The notes under the pieces were generated by a model, which did no database searches, was not told the DNA's origin, and saw nothing but the letters and a program-made list of their open reading frames with translations. From the NCBI GenBank assembly GCA_002308515.1, contig DBVN01000049.1, positions 1-5,954 of the forward strand: 5,954 nucleotides of DNA. The letters run 5' to 3'. The stretch is from Verrucomicrobia bacterium UBA1263. Lineage in GTDB: Bacteria; Verrucomicrobiota; Verrucomicrobiia; Limisphaerales; UBA1412. A program made the translations under genes and the position numbers. Shown piece after piece: positions 1-5,954 of the stretch (position 1 is its first letter; each line of letters begins with the position of its first letter).

Positions 1-19
1 ATCCATAAGATATGAATCA

Positions 20-60
20 CCTTGCAGATGATATTATTCCTATTCAGGAATAATGCAAGG
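20..60 (+). terminator. Long inverted repeat, possible terminator of an upstream gene
   Basis: An almost continuous hairpin is visible. Bases 33-41 (ATTATTCCT) pair perfectly with 46-54 around a 4-base loop (ATTC). Below that, 20-25 (CCTTGC) pairs with 55-60 (GCAAGG), leaving a one-sided bulge at 26-32. The tail that follows (61-66, TATTTT) is T-rich but not a clean run, and the upper stem is AT-rich. It could be a factor-independent terminator for a plus-strand gene left of the window, or a palindromic protein-binding site. Read leftward there is no T-rich tail, so a minus-strand terminator is less likely. The base pairing is certain; the function is inferred. Confidence 0.4.
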
Positions 61-128
61 TATTTTATACCTGTAACCTGTTTTTTCTGAATCTATTTTC
101 TACCTGTCCCTCTCCACAGGCAGATCTA

Positions 129-153
129 CTCTTCCGGAATAAGAGAATTTTTT
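129..153 (+). terminator. Small hairpin followed by six Ts
   Basis: Bases 129-133 (CTCTT) pair with 141-145 (AAGAG) around a 7-base loop. Two bases later comes a run of six Ts at 148-153. The form is that of a weak intrinsic terminator, but the stem is only 5 bp with two G-C pairs. The loop and its edges include the palindrome TTCCGGAA (132-139), so a protein-binding site is an alternative. It lies directly upstream of the candidate acnA promoter, which suits the end of an earlier transcript or a boundary between units. Confidence 0.25.
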
Positions 154-185
154 ATAAATTATTGATTCACAATATAATATTCCGT
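149..185 (+). promoter_or_regulatory. Candidate sigma-70 promoter for acnA
   Basis: A perfect TATAAT hexamer lies at 173-178 in the most AT-rich part of the window. The -35 region is poor: the best match at 18-bp spacing is TTTTTA (149-154), three of six to TTGACA. A weak -35 often means activator dependence. An imperfect inverted repeat (160-164 TATTG with 170-174 CAATA) touches the -10 and could be an operator. Transcription would start near 185 and leave an untranslated leader of about 138 bases before the acnA ATG. The -10 is seen directly; promoter activity is inferred. Confidence 0.4.
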
Positions 186-210
186 TTTCTATTGAACAAA
201 ACCCGTCAAA

Positions 211-270
211 ATGGAGGCAAAACAGCCGCTTCCGCAAAATTCTGTGTCAATCCGCATCGCTTTCGAGTAA
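211..270 (+). other. Possible 19-codon leader reading frame
   Basis: An ATG at 211 opens a frame of 19 codons closed by TAA at 268-270, inside the probable acnA leader and 52 bases before the acnA start. There is no clear Shine-Dalgarno sequence ahead of it. The peptide has no run of one amino acid of the kind that marks attenuator leaders. A frame this short arises easily by chance, so it is recorded only because it lies wholly within the leader. Confidence 0.1.
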
Positions 271-281
271 AATCTCTCAGG

Positions 282-301
282 CGGGGAAGATGTTTTCCCC
301 G
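282..301 (+). promoter_or_regulatory. Stable hairpin just upstream of the acnA start
   Basis: Bases 282-288 (CGGGGAA) pair perfectly with 295-301 (TTCCCCG) around the 6-base loop GATGTT. Three more pairs (277-279 TCA with 302-304 TGA) can form beyond a two-base GG bulge. The structure ends 21 bases before the acnA ATG and would lie in the mRNA leader if transcription starts near 185. No T-run follows, so it is not a terminator. The G-rich 5' arm (283-287, GGGGA) could also act as a Shine-Dalgarno sequence that is hidden when the hairpin forms. A role in translation or mRNA stability is inferred. Confidence 0.4.
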
Positions 302-322
302 TGAAATTGATCGCGGAATAAG

Positions 323-2998
323 ATGAGTCTATTACAAAACACAAAGAGGAAACTCTCCTACGGAAATTCAGAAGTCGAATACTACAGTCTGCCGGCATTG
401 AAAGAAGCCGGGATAGCGGATATAAGCCGTCTGCCGGTCTCCATCCGGATGATCCTGGAATCGGTCTTGCGGCACTGCGACGGCAAGCGGATCACAGAGG
501 CGAATGTCAAAGCCCTGGCCAACTGGAAGCCGACCGCTGTCCGCACCGAGGAGATCCCTTTTGTGGTGGCCCGCATCATCCTTCAGGATTTCACGGGAGT
601 TCCCCTGCTGGTGGATCTGGCGGCTATGCGCACCGCCGTTGCCGAACTGGGCAAGGATCCCCGCATGATCGAACCGCTCGTCCCGGTGGATCTCATCGTG
701 GATCACTCCGTTCAAACCGATTTTTCAGGCACAGCAACGGCTCTGGAACAGAATCTGGACATGGAATTCAAACGCAACGCCGAACGCTATCAGCTGCTCA
801 AGTGGGGCACACAGGCTTTCGAGACGTTCCGTGTCATCCCTCCTTCCACGGGCATCATCCACCAGGTCAATCTGGAACATCTGGCCAGCGGCGTGCAGGT
901 GCGTGACGGTGTCGTGTTCCCTGACAGCTTAGTGGGCACAGACTCCCACACGACCATGATCAACGGTTTGGGCATTGCCGGATGGGGCGTAGGCGGCATC
1001 GAGGCCGAAGCCGGGATGCTGGGACAACCGCTTTACTTCCTGACACCGGATGTGGTCGGTGTCCATTTGACCGGCAGTCTGCGGCCGGGTGTCACCGCGA
1101 CAGACGCGGCACTGACCCTGACTCACCTGCTGCGCGAGACCAAAGTGGTCGGCAAATTCGTGGAATACTTCGGCGAAGGAGCCGCCGCGCTGGCTGTGCC
1201 GGAGCGCGCTGTGATCGCCAATATGTCACCGGAATACGGTGCCACGATGGGATTCTTCCCCGTGGATGAGGAATGCGTCAAATTCCTTCGACTGACAGGC
1301 CGTCCCGAAGAAATGATCCGCCTCTATGAAGCCTACTACAAGGCGCAGGGAATGTTCGGCATCCCGCGCAAAGGACAGGTAGATTATTCCAAAGTCGTGG
1401 AGCTGGATCTCAGCACGGTGGAACCCTGCATCGCCGGTCCCAAACGTCCGCAGGATCAGGTCAAACTGGCGGAACAGAAGCAGAAATTCGCCGCCGCGTT
1501 CCCTCAGCAGAAACCCGCGGCCGAAATCACTTTGGCAAATGACAAGAAAGTCCGAATCGGCAACGGCAGCATCCTGATCGCGAGCATCACCAGCTGCACC
1601 AATACATCGAACCCCACACTGCTGCTGGCCGCGGGACTCCTGGCCAGGAAAGCTGTCCAGCTGGGAATGAAAGTCCCCGCTTACGTCAAGACCTCCCTGG
1701 CTCCGGGTTCACGTGTCGTCAGTGAATATCTGACACGCACCGGGCTTCAAAGCTATCTGGATCAACTGGGATTCAATACGGTGGGCTATGGCTGTATGAC
1801 CTGTATCGGCAACTCCGGCCCGCTGAATCCGGAGATCGAATCCGTGGTCAAAGCTCAGGATTATGTCTGCGCCGCGGTGCTTTCCGGCAACCGCAATTTC
1901 GAAGCGCGTGTCCATCCCAGCATCAAGGCCAATTATCTGATGTCACCGCCGCTGGTAGTCGCGTTCGCGCTGGCCGGCCGTGTGGATATCGACATCACCA
2001 CGGAAGCCATCGGGACAGACAAAGACGGCAAACCCGTTTACCTGAAAGATCTCTGGCCGTCCTCTGAAGAGATCAACGCCCTTTTCAAAGAAGCCCTGAA
2101 ACCGGAAGTGTTCAAAGCGACCTATACCGGCTATGCCACACGCAACGCCAAGTGGAACGAGGTCCCGGCACCCACGGGCAAAGTCTTTGCCTGGGATCCG
2201 AAGAGTACTTACATCCAAAACCCGCCTTTCTTCAAAGGCAGCGGCGCGTCCGATACTTTCCCACTGGAACCGGCATCGACACAGAACATCCGGGAAGCCC
2301 GCGCACTGGCTATCTTTGGCGACAGTGTAACGACCGATCATATTTCCCCGGCCGGTGCTTTCGCTCCGACGACTCCCGCCGGACGGTATCTGATTGAGAA
2401 CGGTGTCAAGCAATCGGAATTCAACAGCTACGGTTCACGACGCGGCAATGACCGTGTCATGACTCGCGGCACCTTTGCCAACGTTCGCATCAAGAACCTG
2501 ATGGTTCCCGGTGTGGAAGGCGGTGTGACCCGATATCAGCCAAGCGGCGAGCAGATGAGCATTTACGATGCCGCTCAGAAATACGCGACTGAGGGCAAAG
2601 CTCTTATCGTTCTGGCCGGTCTGGAATACGGCACAGGCAGCTCCCGTGACTGGGCCGCCAAAGGGACTGCTCTGCTGGGAGTCAAGGCCGTTCTGGCTCG
2701 CAGTTTTGAACGCATCCACCGTTCCAACCTGGTCGGAATGGGCATCCTCCCGCTTCAATTCAAGGAAGGCGTATTCGCTCAGACACTGGGTCTGGATGGA
2801 ACGGAAACGTATGACATTCTGGGACTGGATAGCGAACTGCGTCCTCAGCAGGATATCACCGTCCGCGTCACACGCAAAGACGGCACAGTGCAGGAAATCC
2901 AAGTGACCTGCCGCATCGATACGCCTATCGAGGTGGAATACTACCGCCACGGCGGCATCCTGCCTTATGTACTGCGGCAGCTGATCCAAAAGCATTAA
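323..2998 (+). CDS. acnA: Aconitate hydratase, AcnA/IRP1 type
   Basis: This cytoplasmic TCA-cycle and glyoxylate-shunt enzyme interconverts citrate and isocitrate through cis-aconitate, using a [4Fe-4S] cluster. The 891 residues match the usual AcnA length and the protein looks complete. Cluster ligands are Cys425 (in SCTNTSNP) and Cys491/Cys494 (in [12 protein letters not shown]). Other family motifs are GTDSHTT (205-211), RNFEAR with substrate-contacting Arg524 and Arg529, the swivel-domain motif DSVTTDHIS (667-675), SYGSRRGND (702-710) and GTGSSRD (770-776), whose first serine (773) aligns with the catalytic base. The N-terminal YYSLP and C-terminal [14 protein letters not shown] also fit AcnA rather than AcnB. 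The start is firm: an in-frame TGA at 308-310 excludes extension and no start codon lies between. The ribosome site is weak (CGGA, 314-317). In this family the cluster-free form can bind mRNA; whether this one does cannot be seen. It is the first gene of a probable three-gene unit. Confidence 0.98.
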   Translation: MSLLQNTKRKLSYGNSEVEYYSLPALKEAGIADISRLPVSIRMILESVLRHCDGKRITEANVKALANWKPTAVRTEEIPFVVARIILQDFTGVPLLVDLAAMRTAVAELGKDPRMIEPLVPVDLIVDHSVQTDFSGTATALEQNLDMEFKRNAERYQLLKWGTQAFETFRVIPPSTGIIHQVNLEHLASGVQVRDGVVFPDSLVGTDSHTTMINGLGIAGWGVGGIEAEAGMLGQPLYFLTPDVVGVHLTGSLRPGVTATDAALTLTHLLRETKVVGKFVEYFGEGAAALAVPERAVIANMSPEYGATMGFFPVDEECVKFLRLTGRPEEMIRLYEAYYKAQGMFGIPRKGQVDYSKVVELDLSTVEPCIAGPKRPQDQVKLAEQKQKFAAAFPQQKPAAEITLANDKKVRIGNGSILIASITSCTNTSNPTLLLAAGLLARKAVQLGMKVPAYVKTSLAPGSRVVSEYLTRTGLQSYLDQLGFNTVGYGCMTCIGNSGPLNPEIESVVKAQDYVCAAVLSGNRNFEARVHPSIKANYLMSPPLVVAFALAGRVDIDITTEAIGTDKDGKPVYLKDLWPSSEEINALFKEALKPEVFKATYTGYATRNAKWNEVPAPTGKVFAWDPKSTYIQNPPFFKGSGASDTFPLEPASTQNIREARALAIFGDSVTTDHISPAGAFAPTTPAGRYLIENGVKQSEFNSYGSRRGNDRVMTRGTFANVRIKNLMVPGVEGGVTRYQPSGEQMSIYDAAQKYATEGKALIVLAGLEYGTGSSRDWAAKGTALLGVKAVLARSFERIHRSNLVGMGILPLQFKEGVFAQTLGLDGTETYDILGLDSELRPQQDITVRVTRKDGTVQEIQVTCRIDTPIEVEYYRHGGILPYVLRQLIQKH

Positions 2999-3004
2999 CA
3001 CATC

Positions 3005-3484
3005 ATGAGCAGCGGCAAAAAACAAGATCACACCGGAACCGGTTTTACAGAGAAAATCATGGGAAGCCCCGTGAGCAAGGCTCAGCTGGTGATGGCGTTT
3101 TTTGTCGCCGGCATCGCGGATCTGATCCTGACACCTTTGGACGCGAGCCCGATCTGTTTCTTCATTGATCTGATGGTAGCAATGGCACTCTTTGTTGTTC
3201 TGGGCTGGAGGATCATCCTGCTTCCGGCACTGATCGCCGAAGCCATACCGGGAATGGGCATCTTCCCTTTCTGGGTCATGGTGGTGGGCAGTATCGCGGT
3301 CTTTGGAACGATCCGCAAGCCTGGCAGCTCCGACAAAACACCGGACGTATTGACGACATCCACCGGAGGATCATCGGTCCCGCCTGTTTATACGGACAAA
3401 GTTCCGCCGCGCGATTTCAGCAAAGACGCGGGCAAAGGCACCATCATTGATGTTCCCGTGGAAGACGTGGAAAAGGATAAATGA
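3005..3484 (+). CDS. Small multi-pass membrane protein of unknown function
   Basis: I do not recognise this 159-residue protein. It has a polar N terminus (1-25), then a hydrophobic core with segments at about 26-45, 50-84 (long enough for two passes or a hairpin) and 86-103, suggesting three or four membrane passes. The tail (104-159) is hydrophilic, rich in Pro, Ser and Thr, and ends in an acidic/lysine stretch. Asp39, Asp55 and Glu79 lie within or beside the hydrophobic segments, and AEAIPGMGIFPFW (78-90) looks like a conserved turn. There is no signal peptide or catalytic motif. It begins six bases after the acnA stop with no visible Shine-Dalgarno sequence, so translation may be coupled to acnA. 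Met19 (ATG at 3059, weak AGAGA upstream) is an alternative start that keeps every hydrophobic segment. Its stop overlaps the next gene's start, so the two envelope proteins may work together. Confidence 0.85.
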   Translation: MSSGKKQDHTGTGFTEKIMGSPVSKAQLVMAFFVAGIADLILTPLDASPICFFIDLMVAMALFVVLGWRIILLPALIAEAIPGMGIFPFWVMVVGSIAVFGTIRKPGSSDKTPDVLTTSTGGSSVPPVYTDKVPPRDFSKDAGKGTIIDVPVEDVEKDK

Positions 3485-4416
3485 AAACGCTCCGTCCGCT
3501 TCTGATCCTGTGTCTCTTTTTGGCACTGAATGTTCCGACACTGTTTTCCGCGGAACCGTCTCAGGCTTCTTCAAATATCGCCGTTAAAGTGACGATAGAC
3601 CCGGAGCTTCAGAAGATCATTGATCAGGACAATGAAGCGCAGATCGAAGTGGATAAATGGATCAGGGATTATCAGGCTCTCAACAAAACGAACGCGGTTC
3701 AGGACGCGACACTGCCCCTGCGCATCCGCGAGCGGTTCGATTCCATCAAGTCCGCTTACGAGGATTACCTCTTCACCCATTCCACCAATATGGAAGCGAG
3801 GCTGGCTTATGCCAGTTTTCTTTCGGATATCGGACAGGATAATGACGCGGCCAGAGAATGGCTGAAACTGCAAAAACAGTATCCCGATAATCCGGTCCTC
3901 TGGAACAATCTGGGGAATTACTTCGCGCAAAAAGGCTCGCCCAAAGATGCCTTCCCCTACTATGAAAAGGCGATCGGGCTGGCTCCTAAAGAAGTTCTTT
4001 ATCTTAAAAATCTGGCCAGCGTGGTCTATATCTACCGCCAGGAGGCAATGGAGTATTACGATCTGACCGAACAGCAGGCACTCCGTCTGGCTCAGGCGCT
4101 GTATCAGAAAGCGTCACTGCTCCAGCCCGATGATTTTGTATTGGCCACTTCGCTCGCGCAGACCTGGTACTACATCACACCTTTTGATTCGGAAAAGGCC
4201 CGTGCCGCATGGGAAAAGGCTTACACGATGGCTTCTGATGATTCTGAACGCCAAGGCATCATCCTGCATTACGCCAGAGTCGCCATATTGAATGAGCAAT
4301 TCGATGAAGCGCTCAAATGGCTGGACGCGGTCACATACTCTCAGCATCAAACTTTGAAAAAACAGCTCCTGGAAAATCTGGAAAAACGCCGCGAGCTTTC
4401 AGCCGCGAAAGAATAG
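3481..4416 (+). CDS. Exported tetratricopeptide-repeat protein
   Basis: This 311-residue protein starts with a Sec-type signal: MKTLRP, a hydrophobic core (7-22), and probable cleavage near Ala24. Cys11 sits in the core without a proper lipobox (the residue before it is Leu), so a lipoprotein is unlikely. The mature protein should be periplasmic or secreted. Residues 35-100 are charged and probably helical. Degenerate TPR units follow at about 104-137, 138-171 (the clearest: LWNNLGNYFAQKG then AFPYYEKAIGLAP), 172-220 (with an insertion), 221-255 and 258-300. TPRs form helical scaffolds that bind other proteins; no enzymatic motif is seen and the partner is unknown. The ATG overlaps the stop of the membrane-protein gene (ATGA, 3481-3484), and AAGGA (3473-3477) provides a ribosome site at short spacing, so coupled translation is likely. 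That membrane protein is the obvious candidate partner. Confidence 0.88.
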   Translation: MKTLRPLLILCLFLALNVPTLFSAEPSQASSNIAVKVTIDPELQKIIDQDNEAQIEVDKWIRDYQALNKTNAVQDATLPLRIRERFDSIKSAYEDYLFTHSTNMEARLAYASFLSDIGQDNDAAREWLKLQKQYPDNPVLWNNLGNYFAQKGSPKDAFPYYEKAIGLAPKEVLYLKNLASVVYIYRQEAMEYYDLTEQQALRLAQALYQKASLLQPDDFVLATSLAQTWYYITPFDSEKARAAWEKAYTMASDDSERQGIILHYARVAILNEQFDEALKWLDAVTYSQHQTLKKQLLENLEKRRELSAAKE

Positions 4417-4421
4417 CGGCC

Positions 4422-5954
4422 TTACCGCCACTGATGCTTAGGATATTTCCTCTGCATCTCGGATTTGATCTTCGGATAGTGTTCCTTCCAGAAATTCTCC
4501 AGATCCTGTGTCACCTGCACCGGACGCATATTAGGCGCGAGGATATGCAGCACGATCGGCACCCGGCCCATGCCCAGCTTCGGCATCGCTTTCACATCAA
4601 AAAGTTCCTGTATCCGCATCGCCACAAATGGCAGACCATCGCTCACATAAGTCAGCTTGGGCTTGCGTCCATTGGGCAGCGTCAGCCGTTCCGGCGCTTG
4701 TTTTTCCAAGATCCTCTGCTGTTCATAGGAAAGCCACGACTTGACCGCCGTTTTGACATCGGCCTCTTTGATATCCTTATAGGAGAAGGAACCGTGGCAA
4801 ATTTCCTGAATGATCGCCTTGCGGTCCTCATCGGTGATCGGAGCCAGTCCCAGTTCCGGGCACCATTGCGCCAGACAGTTCAGGCGCAGTATCCACTGAT
4901 CCACGGAATGATCCCAGTTCTTCAAAACCAGCCGTCCGGCCAGAACTTCCTCCGCCAGCAGCTCCGCCGCCTTGTTCACAAAATCCGCCGGCATTTTCGC
5001 CAAAATGCCTTTGGAGCTGTTCTGCGGATCCAGCGTTTTTTTCACCAGCGGGATGTCCCGGAAAAGAAGCTGCTCCTCCGCCTGCACACACCGTGCCGTT
5101 GAGTTATAGGTCACAAAAGTCTGCGCGGTGATCTCGTCGGGATAGAGTTCCTCCAGCCACTCAGTTTCGATCGCGGTCGCCATGGAAAGCAGTGTGCTGA
5201 CGGTCTTGTCCCGTCCTTCGATCTCGCTGATCTCCGCCGCCACAAAGAACGGCGCGGACTGCACCACACTGTCCCGGCTGAGCAAGCCAAACCGTCCGTG
5301 GCTGAGCGCGCAGCGCAGGGTTCCCGAATCCAGCCGCTTTGCCACACGATCCGAGAAACCGACCAGCACGCATTTGCGGATCTCGTCATCCGATGGCATG
5401 GGGTGATCGGTATGCAGTCCCTCCTGCTCCGCGATCTTCAGAAACGTATCCAGCAGCGGTTTGACCTGACGCGCGGTGATGCCGTGTACGCCGATCCTGC
5501 GGCAGGCATCCAGATTGAAATTGTTTTTGGCCGCGTAATTCCAGGCCCGCATCATCACCCAGAAGTCCGATTCCTGCTCTTCGCCAAACAGGTCTTCCCG
5601 GAACTGCTCCACAGAGCGATCCACCTTGCGCAGCAGCAGATCCCGGCCCTGAGTCAGCGCCGCGATCATCGCCGCCTGGCGCACACAGTGATATTCCTCG
5701 GCCGCGATCAGCATCCGGGAATAGCGCGGATGCACCGGAAAGGCCAGCATCCTGCGCCCGGTCTCCGTGATCGCGCCCTGTGCATCCAGCGCGCCCAGAT
5801 CACGAAGGAGCGATTCCGCGCGATACAGGCTCAGCTCGTCCGGCGGTTCCAGCCAGCGGAAATTTTTCAAGTCACGCACTCCGGCGGCTTTCAGCGTCAG
5901 GATGACTTCCGCCAGATCCAGACGGCGAATTTCCGGCAGTTCCTGCGGCAGCCG
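4422..5954 (-). CDS. hrpB: ATP-dependent helicase HrpB, C-terminal part
   Basis: This is the 3' part of a DEAH-family helicase gene that continues past the right edge; 510 residues and the TAA stop are visible. The frame is open to the last base. A GTG at 5879-5877 is an internal valine, not a start, since the family sequence LPEIRRLDLAEVILTLKAAG lies before it. Counting from the edge, residues 6-38 are the winged-helix link after the second RecA domain (ending FRWLEPP). Residues 45-105 are the helicase-associated (HA2/ratchet) domain with LGALD (53-57) and FPVHPRYSRML (72-82). The last 80 or so residues carry the HrpB C-terminal signature (LHILAPNMRPVQVTQDLENF, then RKYPKHQW), which separates HrpB from HrpA. 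The Walker A and DEAH motifs would lie outside the window. HrpB proteins are near 800-850 residues. The cellular role in most bacteria is poorly defined. The gene is convergent with the TPR gene, five bases between stops. Confidence 0.93.
   Translation of the reverse strand, partial: RLPQELPEIRRLDLAEVILTLKAAGVRDLKNFRWLEPPDELSLYRAESLLRDLGALDAQGAITETGRRMLAFPVHPRYSRMLIAAEEYHCVRQAAMIAALTQGRDLLLRKVDRSVEQFREDLFGEEQESDFWVMMRAWNYAAKNNFNLDACRRIGVHGITARQVKPLLDTFLKIAEQEGLHTDHPMPSDDEIRKCVLVGFSDRVAKRLDSGTLRCALSHGRFGLLSRDSVVQSAPFFVAAEISEIEGRDKTVSTLLSMATAIETEWLEELYPDEITAQTFVTYNSTARCVQAEEQLLFRDIPLVKKTLDPQNSSKGILAKMPADFVNKAAELLAEEVLAGRLVLKNWDHSVDQWILRLNCLAQWCPELGLAPITDEDRKAIIQEICHGSFSYKDIKEADVKTAVKSWLSYEQQRILEKQAPERLTLPNGRKPKLTYVSDGLPFVAMRIQELFDVKAMPKLGMGRVPIVLHILAPNMRPVQVTQDLENFWKEHYPKIKSEMQRKYPKHQWR

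Larger units (their letters stand above)
34..323. repeat. Recurrent GGAATA/TATTCC motif in the acnA upstream region
   Basis: The hexamer occurs five times in this AT-rich stretch: TATTCC at 35-40, GGAATA at 47-52, GGAATA at 136-141, TATTCC at 178-183 and GGAATA at 315-320. The first two are the arms of the long inverted repeat, so they count as one event. Two copies extend to an exact 10-base direct repeat, CGGAATAAGA, at 135-144 and 314-323, the second running into the acnA start codon. The copy at 178-183 touches the -10 hexamer. The hexamer also appears inside genes, mostly where Glu-Tyr is encoded, so only the non-coding clustering is notable. Confidence 0.3.

Noticed and set aside
162..175. 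FNR/CRP-like operator (TTGAT-N4-AATAT)
   Set aside because: Only the left half matches the FNR consensus; the right half does not resemble ATCAA, and a single half-site in AT-rich DNA is expected by chance.
282..301. Canonical iron-responsive element
   Set aside because: The loop has six bases but reads GATGTT rather than CAGTGN, and the required unpaired C on the 5' side is missing.
1943..2413. 156-codon minus-strand open frame opposite acnA
   Set aside because: It is an antisense shadow of the conserved aconitase sequence, with no motif of its own.
2435..3031. 198-codon minus-strand open frame opposite the end of acnA
   Set aside because: It is fully explained by the GC-rich codon pattern of the aconitase on the other strand; there is no recognisable domain or plausible start context.
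4416..4428. Bidirectional terminator hairpin between the convergent genes
   Set aside because: The stem GCGG/CCGC is only 4 bp with a 5-base loop and has no T-run on either strand.
4317..5102. 261-codon plus-strand open frame across the TPR gene end and the helicase gene
   Set aside because: It lies antisense to the clearly recognisable HrpB coding sequence, has a His/Arg/Gln-rich low-complexity composition typical of antisense shadows, has no family motif, and starts inside the TPR gene.
5877..5879. GTG as the start of the helicase gene
   Set aside because: The frame stays open to the window edge and the 25 residues before it match the helicase winged-helix region, so this is an internal valine.
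1..5954. tRNA, rRNA, CRISPR array, insertion sequence, prophage or defence genes
   Set aside because: No cloverleaf, regularly spaced repeats, transposase-like protein or terminal inverted repeats were seen; the window reads as ordinary chromosomal genes.

Overview
This window carries four protein-coding genes, three on the plus strand and one entering from the right edge on the minus strand, preceded by a 322-base AT-rich non-coding region. The coding DNA is moderately GC-rich with ordinary bacterial codon use. An AcnA-type aconitase, a secreted TPR protein with a Sec signal peptide and an HrpB-type helicase point to a Gram-negative bacterium. The gene mix would suit the Verrucomicrobiota/Lentisphaerota (PVC) group, but this is a low-confidence inference and no marker gene is present to settle it.

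Layout. Bases 1-322 hold no convincing gene. They contain a long inverted repeat (20-60), two or three smaller hairpins, a perfect TATAAT -10 hexamer (173-178), a short possible upstream reading frame (211-270), and a 7-bp G/C-rich hairpin (282-301) that ends 21 bases before the aconitase start. Bases 323-2998 encode a full-length 891-residue aconitase with every expected iron-sulfur and active-site motif. Six bases later comes a 159-residue membrane protein with no family I can name (3005-3484). Its stop overlaps the start of a 311-residue exported tetratricopeptide-repeat protein (3481-4416) as ATGA. Five bases after that stop lies the convergent stop codon of the helicase gene (4422 to beyond 5954), of which only the C-terminal 510 residues are visible.

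How the genes fit together. The three plus-strand genes have the spacing of one transcription unit: the citrate-to-isocitrate step of the TCA cycle, followed by two envelope proteins of unknown function. Nothing in the sequence shows a biochemical link between the aconitase and the two downstream proteins. The helicase gene is a separate, convergent unit with essentially no intergenic space, so the 3' ends of the two transcripts probably overlap.

I did not find an obviously new system. The items most worth a second look are the structured aconitase leader, the recurring GGAATA/TATTCC motif in it, and the acnA - membrane protein - exported TPR arrangement.
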